The notes below the pieces were generated by a model. The model saw only the letters and a program-made list of their open reading frames with translations, searched no databases and was not told the DNA's origin. A program made the position numbers and the translations under genes. From positions 278,550 through 342,549 of the forward strand of contig JAOAPY010000030.1 of the NCBI GenBank assembly GCA_025463135.1: a DNA stretch of 64,000 nt, in the 5' to 3' direction. Source of the DNA: Acidobacteriota bacterium (GTDB lineage Bacteria; Acidobacteriota; Blastocatellia; Pyrinomonadales; Pyrinomonadaceae). This document shows positions 1-10,025 of this stretch, one piece after another (positions within the stretch are counted from its first letter, which is position 1; each line of letters starts with the position of its first letter).

Positions 1-800
<800 letters not shown>

Positions 801-1051
801 CTAAATCATCACTTCCCATGGATGTCGGAATGAATGTTTCGAACGAAGGTGGGCGGTTATTCAGCATTCGCAATCCCGTAATGGCGACTACACCGGTCGG
901 AAACAGCTCACCGCAAAGGACCAACTTATTAAGATACACGAACGATCGGTTGCACGCTATCAGGAAATAGAGGATTTGGTCGGAAAAGCCGCGAGCGGGG
1001 AAACATTTCAAAGCCGCAGAGCGGCTTGATGTTTCGTAAAGGCCTTACCCA
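801..1051. other. Intergenic leader of mreB
   Basis: About 250 bp between the mreB start and the stop of the diguanylate cyclase gene, both on the minus strand. It probably holds the mreB promoter and leader. I see no hairpin-paired element here, unlike most gaps in the window, and no convincing small gene. Confidence 0.5.
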
Positions 1052-2671
1052 TCAAGAGATCATTTTCTCGGATTGGGCATCATTCACTTCGGGTTCGTCG
1101 GGAAGTTTGATCTCATCGCGCGTGCTCTGAACCAACCCGGGGGCGAAGCGCACGCAGTTTTTCTGCGCGGCTTTGGCCTCGTACATAGCGCTGTCGGCTG
1201 AAGCGATTAGCTGTTGCGGAGAAGAGGCGTGCTCCGGAAAGGCGGCCACGCCAAAGCTGGCCGTCAGGGAAAGTTTGAGCCGGCGACCGCCATTAAACTC
1301 GTGACGAGCAATCTTGCCGCGAATGCGTTCGGCCACCGCACCCGCCAGCTCTGTGGCCGTATCGGGCAGCACGATGACAAACTCATCGCCGCCATAGCGC
1401 GCTACCGCGTCGGTATCGCGAATAGAGGACAAGATCACGCCGGCCATCTCCATCAAAACATGCGAGCCCACCAGGTGCCCGTGCACGTCATTAACGCGCT
1501 TAAAATCATCAAGATCCAGAAACAGCGCGGCCACGCTCGATCCATAACGCCGGGCGCGGCGGATTTCGTTGAGTAGAAACTGTCTGAGATAACGTGCGTT
1601 ATGAAGTTTGGTGAGATCGTCCGTTTGCGACAGGCGTTCCGCCTCGGCGATGCGTACTGAGTTGGCAAGTGCCGATGCGATTGGCCTGGCCAGAGCATCC
1701 AGCAGCGCAACCTCGGCCTTGCGAAATGAACGCGCATACTTACCAGTGCGCTTTCCCTCGAGCACACCCAGAATTCTTTCGCCGCAAATCAGCGGCACGG
1801 CGACAACATAGTCACCCTGCTCCTTCTTTTTGATGGTCCCCATTCCCGCGGCGGCCCGCTCGGCCGCTTTTGATTCCGATCTCGGGGGCAAGGTGCCGTC
1901 GTTCAGTAGCAGCCGTCGCCAGTCCTGGTCCATTGGATCACTCTTGTCGCCATGCTTGCGGGTGGCGATGGCTTCAAGTCCGGAAGCAGCCGTTTTCGAG
2001 TCTGAGATCAGGTAGATGGTCCAACGATCTGTCGCTACCAGCGGCGCCAGTCCGGCCAGCGCAGCAGCAGCGGCGCTGGTTTGATCGCCGATGAAGTGAA
2101 GCGAAGAAACCAAATCAAACGCGGACCGCAGATTTTTGGCATTGAGTTTAGCGGGGAGCGAAAAGGAACCAGAATCGAAGGGACTCTGCAGTTTCTCCGG
2201 CAACTTCAACTCTGCCGTTACGCCCGGGCCCTCGACTTCGCGTAGCAGTGCCGGCAATTGAGCGGCTTTGTCGGCTATGGCGCGAAAGCCGAGGCGCTTT
2301 AGAGTTGCGCCGTCGAGGTTACGAAGGTTCAGACTCTGATAACCGTTGGATTGGCGACGACAAGCTACCAGGGGCGCGCCCGGCCAAAACGCTTTCGCGT
2401 GCTCAACCGCCGCTCGCAATTCGACTAAATCCGCGCCCGGAACTACCTCGTAAAGCACTGCCAGCGGTGGCGGCCCGACCATTTCGGATAGCTCACTGGT
2501 TCCAGGGCGTTCCTGTTCTTTGCCGCGACGCGCACGCGCGAGGGCAGCCTCGATCTCGACATCACGTAGCCCTTCGATAAGTGTTTTTACTCCCGCAACG
2601 CGCAACGCCTCGATTAGTTCGTAGGCCGGCGCTTCGTGAGCATCAGTTAGAAGTATTACGTATTTAGACAT
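1052..2671 (-). CDS. Diguanylate cyclase with GAF sensor domain
   Basis: Makes cyclic di-GMP from two GTP. The 539-residue protein has a degenerate receiver-like N-terminus (about 1-145), a GAF-like region (about 180-345) and a GGDEF domain (about 347-505). The active-site loop is YGGDEF with GGDEF at 427-431. The product-inhibition I-site RDTD lies at 418-421, five residues before GGDEF, so catalysis and feedback inhibition both look intact. There is no membrane segment, so it should be cytoplasmic and sense a soluble or redox cue through GAF. The N-terminal 145 residues resemble a response-regulator fold, but I cannot identify a secure phosphoacceptor Asp. It follows the FecR-domain gene on the same strand, with a palindromic element between them. 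Confidence 0.93.
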   Translation of the reverse strand: MSKYVILLTDAHEAPAYELIEALRVAGVKTLIEGLRDVEIEAALARARRGKEQERPGTSELSEMVGPPPLAVLYEVVPGADLVELRAAVEHAKAFWPGAPLVACRRQSNGYQSLNLRNLDGATLKRLGFRAIADKAAQLPALLREVEGPGVTAELKLPEKLQSPFDSGSFSLPAKLNAKNLRSAFDLVSSLHFIGDQTSAAAAALAGLAPLVATDRWTIYLISDSKTAASGLEAIATRKHGDKSDPMDQDWRRLLLNDGTLPPRSESKAAERAAAGMGTIKKKEQGDYVVAVPLICGERILGVLEGKRTGKYARSFRKAEVALLDALARPIASALANSVRIAEAERLSQTDDLTKLHNARYLRQFLLNEIRRARRYGSSVAALFLDLDDFKRVNDVHGHLVGSHVLMEMAGVILSSIRDTDAVARYGGDEFVIVLPDTATELAGAVAERIRGKIARHEFNGGRRLKLSLTASFGVAAFPEHASSPQQLIASADSAMYEAKAAQKNCVRFAPGLVQSTRDEIKLPDEPEVNDAQSEKMIS

Positions 2672-2687
2672 ACTCTAAGATTTCTTT

Positions 2688-2716
2688 ACCCACCTGCTGA
2701 CACAGGTGGTACTGAC
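2688..2716. repeat. REP-like palindrome, GTCAGTACCACC family
   Basis: A palindrome with CCACCTG and CAGGTGG arms around a 6-nt centre, between two minus-strand genes. On the minus strand it begins GTCAGTACCACCTG, the same head as the 38-bp arms at 62008-62147, so it is a solo member of that family. Confidence 0.7.
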
Positions 2717-2725
2717 AAGAGTGGC

Positions 2726-3976
2726 TTATCCACTTTTGCCGCGGCCACCACGCAGCGAAACCTTGTACTGACTGCTGTTGCCCTGGGGATCCTCAGCCTC
2801 CAGAATGACCTCACCGGCGCCCTCGCTGACAGTAATTTGCAGTTGGAAAGACTTATCAGTGGCCACGAGCATTTCTCGATCGGCGATCCGCACGGTGGTT
2901 CCCGGTTCGGCGCGGCCCCGTACGAGATAGATGTTGCCGCCCAACAGTTCGGCGGCGAGGTTTGAGACCGGCACTGTAGCCGTGCCTTTAACCGCCACTA
3001 CAAATTTCTGCGCGTCACACCAATCGCTGGTTTGTCCCGATTGTTCCGTTGCGCGCACGCGCCAAAAGTAAACTCCTGGGCGCAAATCGCTGGCGGCAAA
3101 TTCGGTGGCCACCAACTGGTCGCGTTCGACTACTTTCCCGTTGGCCACAAAGAATGGCGAGGTTGCCACTTCCACGCGATAGTAGGCCGGGTTTCCCGAT
3201 TGCGGCCGCTGCCATTTCAAGTTGACATTGGCGGAGCCGTTGCCGCCGGCGAAGATCTTTTGTAAGTCTTTGGGTCCGGATGGCGCGGGTACATCCAAGA
3301 GCTTTTGTGGTCGCGACAGCGTGCCGGCAGGATTGACCGAAACGTATTGACCACCACTCAGCGTCGTTTGTTGGCCGGCGCGATCGGTAGTTTGGACTGC
3401 TCCGGTGTTGACCCGAATCTCTTCTGTGCCTTCCGGGGTCACGCCGAAACTGGCTCCGGTTTGGCCTCCAAGTTTGTTCTTTGTCTTGGGCGTCTCGACG
3501 ACATTGTTCGTGCCCGCGGGTTGTTGTTCGGTGCGTACGTACATCTGGCCGCTGTCGACGACGACGTGAACATTGGTTTTCTTACCATCATCGGTGCTGG
3601 CATTGTCGCGAACGATAATAGTGCTGTCGGGACGCACGACCAGGGTTGATCCGTCCGCCATACCCAGGCGCGCCCGGCCGCTGGCGCCTGTCTGCACCGT
3701 GTCCCCCGGATAAAGCTCAGTATCGCTGCCCGCTCTGATGTTCTCTCTGGTTGCGGAGCGAATGATGTGCACATCGCCTTCAAAGGAGATGAAGCGAGCA
3801 CCGGCGCGAGGCTTGAGGTTGGTGCCGATGTCCTTCAGCGGATTGCCGTACTTCCAGACATAGAGCGCTGAGGCGCCCGCCAGCCCGCACACGAGGAGGA
3901 TGGCGACGAGGAGATAGATCATGCGCTTTTGAATGACCCACCACTCGAAATCGAACCGGCTGTTTTTAGTAGGCAT
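2726..3976 (-). CDS. FecR-domain membrane-anchored protein with Fn3/Ig-like C-terminus
   Basis: A 416-residue single-pass protein: basic N-terminus, membrane helix at about 19-41, FecR domain at about 60-160 (the segment GDTVQTGASGRARLGMADGS is typical), then a Gly/Thr-rich stretch and two beta-sandwich-like regions (Fn3-like at about 240-325, Ig-like to the end). In this type of protein FecR is usually a periplasmic structural or LysM-type module, not the iron-dicitrate anti-sigma regulator; no FecI-like sigma gene is adjacent. The role is therefore unknown, probably envelope-associated. A hairpin-rich gap of about 300 bp separates it from terC upstream. Confidence 0.85.
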   Translation of the reverse strand: MPTKNSRFDFEWWVIQKRMIYLLVAILLVCGLAGASALYVWKYGNPLKDIGTNLKPRAGARFISFEGDVHIIRSATRENIRAGSDTELYPGDTVQTGASGRARLGMADGSTLVVRPDSTIIVRDNASTDDGKKTNVHVVVDSGQMYVRTEQQPAGTNNVVETPKTKNKLGGQTGASFGVTPEGTEEIRVNTGAVQTTDRAGQQTTLSGGQYVSVNPAGTLSRPQKLLDVPAPSGPKDLQKIFAGGNGSANVNLKWQRPQSGNPAYYRVEVATSPFFVANGKVVERDQLVATEFAASDLRPGVYFWRVRATEQSGQTSDWCDAQKFVVAVKGTATVPVSNLAAELLGGNIYLVRGRAEPGTTVRIADREMLVATDKSFQLQITVSEGAGEVILEAEDPQGNSSQYKVSLRGGRGKSG

Positions 3977-4216
3977 CTTTACGGTAGTACTGTGAACTAT
4001 GGACCGCGGCCGTTTTATCAGGCGGTGTCGACGGTTCCGGCCGGGCCAGGAGAAGAATGATTGGGGCTACTGTAACTTGCGCTTCAAGGTGGGAAAGCCA
4101 ATCCCAGCGCGTCATTGCGTTCGCTCGCGTCGGGCAACAGCACGGATTGGCTGCCAACTCGAAATCTAACACACGCGTGGATCAGCGTTCAAGCACTTGC
4201 TGTCGGGTCAATATTA

Positions 4217-4263
4217 GTAGCAGCGCATCTTGCGCGTGTTCACGGGCGAGACGCCCGTGCCAC
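4217..4263. repeat. Two back-to-back REP-like hairpins in the 3977-4282 gap
   Basis: The left unit (4217-4238, plus) starts with GTAGCA and folds GCGCA-TCT-TGCGC. The right unit (4239-4263) reads on the minus strand as GTGGCACGGGCGTCTCGCCC and folds CGGGCG/CGCCCG. The two stems differ in sequence but share the GTAGCA/GTGGCA head and tight loop, and they face each other. I see nothing else in the 3977-4282 gap apart from the probable promoter of the FecR gene. Confidence 0.75.
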
Positions 4264-4282
4264 ACAGTTTGAGGGTCAACAA

Positions 4283-5584
4283 TTAATCGAAGACTTCAAC
4301 AGCGCGCTGGCCGCGGATAACAAAGTAGTTTCGGGCGTGAGGTGCGTCCGCTGTGTCGAACCAGTATTCATATTTGTGGCCCTTTTCGAGGGGGCGGGGC
4401 AAGCCGTTTCGTGGGTGGATCTGCTTGTAACCGGCCGGGACGATACCGTATTGAACGGCGCCTATCTCTTCAACTCTGCGGCCGCCGGCGTACCCGGCCG
4501 TCGGCTCAATCTCCCATAACGCTTCGCAGATCACTTCCTGACCGTTCTCCGTGTCCGTGTCTTTAGCGGCATAGATCACCAGGTGTGCCAGCATCCCCGT
4601 ACCTGAGAGATTGAAAACTGGAGGATTAACCCCTTCGAGCTTTACCTTCGTCGCCACTACGATGACTTTGGGCCAGATAATAGAAGCCAGGACGGAAGCA
4701 GAGAGCACCGCCAACACTACCAGCAGCGAAATCCAAATGGGAATATGAATACCACCGATGACGATCAACATTTTCACGCCGATGAAGGTAAGCACCGTCG
4801 CCAATCCCATCCTGAGGTAGTGGAATTTGTTGAGGACGCCGGCCAGCAGAAAGTACATCGAGCGCAATCCCAGGATCGCAAAAACATTTGAGGTGTAGAC
4901 GATAAAGGCGTTGGTAGTGACGGCAAAGATGGCGGGTATCGAGTCAACCGCAAAAACCACGTCGGTCACTTCGACTATCACCAGTACGAGCAGCAGCAAC
5001 GTACCCACCTTGCGTCCATCGATGCGCGTAAAGAACCGGTCCTCATCATAATTGCGGGTGATGCGGACATAGCGCGTTACCAGCCTCACGATTGGATTTT
5101 TTTCCGGTTGGATGTCTTTGTCGTCTTCCCGAAACATGCTGAGGCCGGTGTAGACGAGGAACGCGCCGAACACATAAAGAATCCATTGGAAGTGCGTTAT
5201 CAGGGTCGCGCCCAAAAAGATCATGGTCAGGCGGAAAACCAGTGCGCCCAGCAATCCCCAAAAAAGTACGCGGTGCTGGTAACGGGCCGGGACTTTGAAG
5301 TAGGAAAAAATAAGGATAAAGACAAAGAGGTTGTCAACCGACAGTGAAAGTTCGATTAGATAGCCCGTAACAAATTCGAGACCGCGCTGTTGGCCCTGAC
5401 TCCAAAACACAATGCCGGCAAAAACCGCGGCCAGAGTCACCCAGACGGCACTCCAAACGGCGGCTTCGCGATGATGAATTGTGTGGGCTTTGCGATTGAA
5501 AAGGCCGAGATCCAGACTCAGCATGAAAAGAATGAGGGCTGAGAAACCAATCCACAACCATGTCGAGCTTGAAAAGATGTCCAT
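4283..5584 (-). CDS. TerC/Alx-family integral membrane protein with extra C-terminal domain
   Basis: The family exports Mn2+ or is linked to tellurite and metal homeostasis. The ATG at 5584 (reading MDIFSSSTWLWIG) is preferred over the longer frame from 5689, because that extension is encoded by a simple heptamer repeat. Residues 1-325 carry about eight to nine membrane helices and the family motifs SLSVDNLFVF and DVVFAVDSIPAIFA, whose acidic residues line the transport site. About 110 residues after the last helix form a soluble, beta-rich tail (ending FVIRGQRAVEVFD), which is not part of ordinary TerC/Alx. I saw no yybP-ykoY-type manganese riboswitch in the short upstream gap. It is divergent from the foldase gene. 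Confidence 0.92.
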   Translation of the reverse strand: MDIFSSSTWLWIGFSALILFMLSLDLGLFNRKAHTIHHREAAVWSAVWVTLAAVFAGIVFWSQGQQRGLEFVTGYLIELSLSVDNLFVFILIFSYFKVPARYQHRVLFWGLLGALVFRLTMIFLGATLITHFQWILYVFGAFLVYTGLSMFREDDKDIQPEKNPIVRLVTRYVRITRNYDEDRFFTRIDGRKVGTLLLLVLVIVEVTDVVFAVDSIPAIFAVTTNAFIVYTSNVFAILGLRSMYFLLAGVLNKFHYLRMGLATVLTFIGVKMLIVIGGIHIPIWISLLVVLAVLSASVLASIIWPKVIVVATKVKLEGVNPPVFNLSGTGMLAHLVIYAAKDTDTENGQEVICEALWEIEPTAGYAGGRRVEEIGAVQYGIVPAGYKQIHPRNGLPRPLEKGHKYEYWFDTADAPHARNYFVIRGQRAVEVFD

Positions 5585-5648
5585 CGGAGGGAAATAAAAT
5601 AGCATTCGCCGTCTGGAGCGAGCAAACGGGCGATTGGTCTTGCGTATC

Positions 5649-5751
5649 GGTCTTTGGTTTTTGGTCTTTGGTCTTGGATTGGTTGCCACTCTTGAGGGTT
5701 CTCATGAAGACTGACTGGTCTGCTATGAGCAAAGACCAAAAGCCAAAGACC
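5649..5751. repeat. Paired inverted heptamer repeat (GGTCTTT units)
   Basis: The left arm 5649-5676 is four consecutive 7-nt units: GGTCTTT, GGTTTTT, GGTCTTT, GGTCTTG. The right arm 5731-5751 is three inverted units: AAAGACC, AAAAGCC, AAAGACC. A spacer of about 54 bp separates them. The element fills much of the divergent gap between terC and the foldase gene and produces spurious reading frames rich in KTKDQRPKT-like peptides. Confidence 0.85.
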
Positions 5752-5827
5752 GAAGTCCCCTCTGCTGCTCGGTTGCGTGTCCACTGTCTCTCACTTACAA
5801 TCAGCCGCTTCGGAGAAAGGCAAATTA

Positions 5828-7870
5828 ATGCTCAAACAATTAAGCCGGCTTAAACATACACGCAACATCCTTATTCTGGGATTTGTCTTCTTCATGGCAA
5901 TCTCCCTGGTAATTTTTTATCGACCGGGAAGCTCGGGAACTCTCGTCGAGCCCAATAAGAACACCGCGGTGGTGGCCAAAGTCAGCGGCGAAGAAATTAC
6001 CGTGGCCGACATCGCGCAGCTTAAAGAGAATTACATGCAGATGTTGGGCGGCCAAATTAGTTTGGCCCAGCTCGGCGGGAACAAGCGTTTTCTTGACGGC
6101 TTGATTCGCGATCGGGTCGTTTCGCAAGAGGCCGCGCGCCTCAATCTCTCAGCCTCAAAGGCGGAGCTAAAGGACCGACTGGTCAAGCAGTTCACTGATC
6201 CGACTGGAAAGTTTGTCTTCACCGATGCCTCTTCCGGCAAAGTCGACCTCAAGAAATACGAGGATGCGGTCAATAACCGCTATGGCGGCGTGGAACGATT
6301 TGAACGCAGCGTTCGTGATGCTATCGCGCAGGAAAAACTGCGCGCGTTTATCACAGCCAGTGTGACGATCTCGCCCGAAGAAGTGCAGGAAGAATACAAA
6401 AAGAAGAACACCAGCTTCGACCTTAGTTATGTGATCGTGAGCGCCGACAAGCTGGCTGAGAAGATCCAACCCACGGATCAGGATCTGCGCGCGTTCTACG
6501 AGCAACACAAGACGGACTATCGCATCCTCGAGCCGCAGAAGAAGATTCGTTATCTATTCATCGATCAGGAAAAGGCAGGGCTTAAGCTGCAAATCTCAGA
6601 CAAGGAACTGCATGACGAATACGACCGGCTCACGCCAGAGAACAAGCAGGCCGGCGTCAAGGTGCAGCAGATCCTTTTGAAAGTTGCGCGCAAGGATCTG
6701 GACACACAGGTCGAAGAGAAAGCCAAGGAGTTGATAAAAAAGGCTCGCGGCGCCACCGGACAGGCTACCGAAGAAGCGTACGCACAATTGGCCCGTGGCA
6801 ACTCTGAAGACCCGGCGACCGCGAAGAACGGTGGCTTCCTTTCGCGGCTCATAAAAAAGAACCCAAACAAACCTGACGCGCTTTATGAACGGGCGGTCGA
6901 TATGCAGCCGGGCGATGTTTCGGATGTGCCGATCAAATACGCCGGGAACTATTACATCCTTCGTCGTGGTGATGCGGTCCCCAAAACTTTCGAAGAAGCA
7001 AAACCGGAGTTACTGGTGTCGCTGCGCAACCGGCGCGGCTATACGGCCGCCGCGGGAATAGCACAGAAGGCCAGGGAGTCTCTCAAAAAATCCCACGACG
7101 CGCAGAAGGTCGCGCAGGAGTTGGCCGCTGAAGCCAACATGAATCCGGCTGACATGGTGCGCGAGACGCCTTATATCAAGCAGGGAGACGATGTGCCGGG
7201 CATCGGCAGCAACCAACAATTCGAAGCCGCGATTGCCCCTTTGAATAATCCTAATGATGTCGGCGAGCCGGCTGGAGTAAAAGGTGGCTTTGCGGTTCCC
7301 ATGTTCGTTGACAAGAAAGAACCGCGTATTCCGGAATTTGACGAAGTCAAAGACAAGGTTGCCAAGGCTTTCAAACTGCAGAAGGCGAAGGAACTGTTGG
7401 ACCAGAAAGCGCGCGAGATTGCTACCTCCGTGAACAGCGCCGCTGATTTAAAGGCCGCGGCTGAAAAAGGCGGATTGGAAGTTGCGACCGAAGAGGCTTT
7501 CAAGACCGGCAAAGGGCTCGGCAAACTCAGCCCCAGTTCAGCTTTGGACGAAGCTGTTTACTCGTTGAAGCAGGGGGAAGTTTCCAAGTCACCGATCAAA
7601 GTAGGCGATAGCTGGGTAATTGTCGGCGCGACCGTGCGTAAAGAAGCAGACCTTGCGGAATTTGCGAAACAGCGCGAGCAGTTGACTGAGACCGCGTTGA
7701 GAAGTCGTCAGGATCAAGTCTATGAAGATTACGTGGCGTCGGCGATTGCGCGGATGAAGAGTGAAGGGAAGGTCAAGGTCTACAAGGACGTACTCGATAG
7801 TATTGAAGAGGACGAGCCGCAGGTCGCGCCCGTGCCTCAGCGCCGTTCATTCCCGGTCCCAACCAGATAA
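5828..7870 (+). CDS. PpiD/SurA-like membrane-anchored peptidyl-prolyl isomerase
   Basis: A periplasmic folding factor. The start at 5828 is chosen because GGAGAAAGG lies about 8 nt upstream; a longer frame from 5777 has no such site. The 680-residue protein has one N-terminal membrane helix (about 12-31), a SurA_N-like chaperone region (about 45-210), a parvulin-type rotamase domain (about 275-385, including VQQILLKV, NGGFLSRL and YYILRR), and a second, more diverged parvulin-like segment toward the C-terminus (about 480-610, DEAVYSLKQGEVSKSPIKVG). The single anchor and C-terminal periplasmic bulk match PpiD topology. Transcribed alone, divergent from terC. Confidence 0.93.
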   Translation: MLKQLSRLKHTRNILILGFVFFMAISLVIFYRPGSSGTLVEPNKNTAVVAKVSGEEITVADIAQLKENYMQMLGGQISLAQLGGNKRFLDGLIRDRVVSQEAARLNLSASKAELKDRLVKQFTDPTGKFVFTDASSGKVDLKKYEDAVNNRYGGVERFERSVRDAIAQEKLRAFITASVTISPEEVQEEYKKKNTSFDLSYVIVSADKLAEKIQPTDQDLRAFYEQHKTDYRILEPQKKIRYLFIDQEKAGLKLQISDKELHDEYDRLTPENKQAGVKVQQILLKVARKDLDTQVEEKAKELIKKARGATGQATEEAYAQLARGNSEDPATAKNGGFLSRLIKKNPNKPDALYERAVDMQPGDVSDVPIKYAGNYYILRRGDAVPKTFEEAKPELLVSLRNRRGYTAAAGIAQKARESLKKSHDAQKVAQELAAEANMNPADMVRETPYIKQGDDVPGIGSNQQFEAAIAPLNNPNDVGEPAGVKGGFAVPMFVDKKEPRIPEFDEVKDKVAKAFKLQKAKELLDQKAREIATSVNSAADLKAAAEKGGLEVATEEAFKTGKGLGKLSPSSALDEAVYSLKQGEVSKSPIKVGDSWVIVGATVRKEADLAEFAKQREQLTETALRSRQDQVYEDYVASAIARMKSEGKVKVYKDVLDSIEEDEPQVAPVPQRRSFPVPTR

Positions 7871-7879
7871 GGAAATTCT

Positions 7880-7978
7880 GGGACCGGACGCATCCTGCAT
7901 GCTTACGGTGGAGCAACAGCTTTTTGCATCGCAGTAGACAGGTCCCGCAACCTCAGCACGCAAGATGCGTGCGGTCCC
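7880..7978. repeat. Paired inverted palindrome, GGGACCGCACGCATC family, copy 1
   Basis: The left arm 7880-7902 reads GGGACCGGACGCATCCTGCA; the right arm 7956-7978 is its near reverse complement and ends GCGGTCCC. Each arm is itself a small palindrome (GCACGCA/TGCGTGC type). It lies between two convergent genes. A second copy at 53429-53530 occupies the same kind of site, so it may serve as a two-way terminator. Confidence 0.85.
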
Positions 7979-7994
7979 AGGAATAATGCGAATC

Positions 7995-9014
7995 TCACTT
8001 CATCAGGGTCGCAAGTTGCGCCTGGGCCACCGCCGTCCTTAGCTGTAATTCATTCCCAATTGTCGTGATCTTCAGGTTACCCAGCGCTGCGCGGGCCAAT
8101 GCTCCTTTCGCCGGCGACAGCATGCCCGCGTAAATCGCGCCTAACTGCTTAAGCGTTTCCAGGGTTTGGCTAAGGCTTTTGGCCGACTCAACATTCAATG
8201 CCCGCGCCGCCAAAAACATCTCAACATCTTTTTCGGTGACGCCCACAGTGCCGTAGACCTGCCGGATTTTCGAAACGTCTTCCAGCACTGCGTCGTTGCT
8301 TACCTTGATACTTTGTATTAACCGTGGGGTGACGTTGCCGCTAAAGCCGATGGCAGCGTTGGGATCTCGCGTCGCCAGGGCAATCAACTCCTGGTTCAGG
8401 CCGCGCGGTCCTTTGCTCGCATCGATCGCGGTCCGAACCGTAGCCGGTGTGCCCAGCGCCAACATCGTGCCGTTCAAAGCCGTCACCGCCAGGTCATTTA
8501 TTTTGAGATTGAGCAAGCCTAGCACTTTCACTTGCTGGTCCAAAGTAAAGACGTAGATCGTACGTCCCTGATACTTCTCTTCACGATACTTTCCCTTGTC
8601 AGCTGTGCGGCCAGCTGCCACCAGTGACGCGGTATTGAAAGTCCCACTGGCGAGCACGACCGATTCGACTTTCGCAATACCAGGCGCCGGATAGGTGTAG
8701 TGCATACCTAAAGCGACCTGATCAAACGAACGCGGATCAATGCCCGTCTTCGTTTTGAATTTATCGATCTCAGCATTTATTTCAGCGAGCTTCGCCGGGT
8801 TCTCAGCAAATATCCTGGGCACCGCCTGGTCCAGGAGTTGCCGCAAGTTAACGATCCCCAGCGCGTCAGATTGAGGCAGCGCAACGAGCAAGTTCGGAGT
8901 CGGTTTTGGTTTCGCTTCAGACGTCGCGCGGTTCCTTTGCGCGACCCCAGTAGTTGCGATTCCCGACAGCGTCAATAACAAACTAACAGTAGTAACTAAC
9001 CATTTTATTTTCAC
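7995..9014 (-). CDS. Exported protein of unknown function
   Basis: A 339-residue protein with a GTG start at 9014 and AAGGAAAAGG about 8 nt upstream. The signal peptide is about residues 1-25 (hydrophobic core VTTVSLLLTLSGIATTGVA), followed by a Pro-rich linker. The mature part is a globular alpha/beta domain with repeated phrases about alanine-rich helices and short strands. I do not recognise the family; similar exported proteins occur in acidobacteria. No catalytic motif, cysteine pair or further membrane helix is visible. It is convergent with the foldase gene. Confidence 0.75.
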   Translation of the reverse strand: MKIKWLVTTVSLLLTLSGIATTGVAQRNRATSEAKPKPTPNLLVALPQSDALGIVNLRQLLDQAVPRIFAENPAKLAEINAEIDKFKTKTGIDPRSFDQVALGMHYTYPAPGIAKVESVVLASGTFNTASLVAAGRTADKGKYREEKYQGRTIYVFTLDQQVKVLGLLNLKINDLAVTALNGTMLALGTPATVRTAIDASKGPRGLNQELIALATRDPNAAIGFSGNVTPRLIQSIKVSNDAVLEDVSKIRQVYGTVGVTEKDVEMFLAARALNVESAKSLSQTLETLKQLGAIYAGMLSPAKGALARAALGNLKITTIGNELQLRTAVAQAQLATLMK

Positions 9015-9037
9015 GTTTCAAACCTTTTCCTTGAAAT

Positions 9038-9060
9038 GTGGCACGGGCGTCCCGCCCGTG
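9038..9060 (+). repeat. Solo REP-like hairpin, GTGGCACGGGCG family
   Basis: Starts GTGGCACGGGCGTCCCGCCC and folds ACGGGCG/CGCCCGT around TCC. It is in the short gap upstream of the gene at 7995-9014. Relatives are at 4239-4263, 14418-14440 and 37697-37719. Confidence 0.75.
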
Positions 9061-9157
9061 ATCGTTGCCAATTATCAATTCTGCAAATCATAAAAACCCT
9101 TACATGTGACTCTCAAACCAACAAGCTCCGATGCCCTGATTGACCCTCACAGTTGTT

Positions 9158-9991
9158 TCAAAGTTTTAACGACGCGGTCCCTTCATTGCCCGCAAGTCCC
9201 AAAGTAATTCCTGATTCGACAAAAAAGCGGCGCTGATCAACCTTCCGGTAGTCCTTTGGCAACTCAAATATTCCTGAATCGACAGTCTCCTTCAAGTCTC
9301 GTAGTTCCATGGTAAGTGTCGCAGGATGCTCGCCTGCTGTCGAACTAGTCTCCGAGCGGACGGGCATACCAAGCGCATCATCAATCCAGATCAGGGACAC
9401 GGTGGCCGTGCCGGCGCCGTTGTTTGTTTCTCTCGCAGTGACGCGATACTTCGTCGTGTTTCGTTCATTGATCCTTTCACCACCGAGATTCTCATATCGC
9501 GCAAGCGTCGGCGTTTCATTCAAAAGCCGTTCAGGAGAATAGTCAGGAACTCCCGTTGGGCCATCACCGGCGCCGTCGATGCCGCTCTCGGCCTCGGCAG
9601 CATTCAGATCGGCATACAACTTACGACCAGGAGAGAGTATGAAATGCCCGGCGGGAGTTTCCAGGTAAACCAAAGCGTCCCCCGACGCGCTTTGATAGTC
9701 TTCGCGTCGCTTGTCGCCATCGCGAGCGATTAGAGTCGTGTTGGTGGTCGTTGTTGGTTGGGCATCCTGATACTCGACGCTGGTAATGATGCGCTTGCAT
9801 TGATAGCGGTCCGGCTCTTTGGTTGAAAAAGGAGGGACGGAAAGGAAGTCGGCGGTATTGGTGGAAGCGGGAACGATCTTACTTTGCGATGTAATCGTAC
9901 GCCGGCGCGCCCATCTGAAGGCGCCGATTGCACTGGCGATAATTACACTGCCAAGAATGATTGCCAGGAATGCTCGCCGCGGTGAAGTCAT
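9158..9991 (-). CDS. Membrane-anchored protein with LolA-like C-terminal region
   Basis: A 277-residue protein with an N-terminal membrane helix (about 7-25, AFLAIILGSVIIASAIGAF) followed by a basic RWARRR, giving a signal anchor or uncleaved signal. The rest is beta-rich: strands such as YLETPAGHFILSPGRKLYAD and a closing phrase GIFELPKDYRKVD, which resemble the half-barrel of LolA/DUF4412-type exported proteins. The likely place is the periplasm; binding of a lipid or lipoprotein is possible but not shown. Same strand as the 7995-9014 gene, about 140 bp upstream of it. Confidence 0.72.
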   Translation of the reverse strand: MTSPRRAFLAIILGSVIIASAIGAFRWARRRTITSQSKIVPASTNTADFLSVPPFSTKEPDRYQCKRIITSVEYQDAQPTTTTNTTLIARDGDKRREDYQSASGDALVYLETPAGHFILSPGRKLYADLNAAEAESGIDGAGDGPTGVPDYSPERLLNETPTLARYENLGGERINERNTTKYRVTARETNNGAGTATVSLIWIDDALGMPVRSETSSTAGEHPATLTMELRDLKETVDSGIFELPKDYRKVDQRRFFVESGITLGLAGNEGTASLKL

Positions 9992-10025
9992 TTGAGAACA
10001 CAGGCGTTACGCAGCGGCCGCTGAG

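Noticed and set aside
3977..4282. Manganese (yybP-ykoY) riboswitch for terC
   Set aside because: This gap is downstream of terC, and the real upstream gap (5585-5827) is mostly heptamer repeat with no matching motif.
5334..5784. Reading frames with KTKDQRPKT-like peptides
   Set aside because: They are translations of the GGTCTTT heptamer element, not genes.
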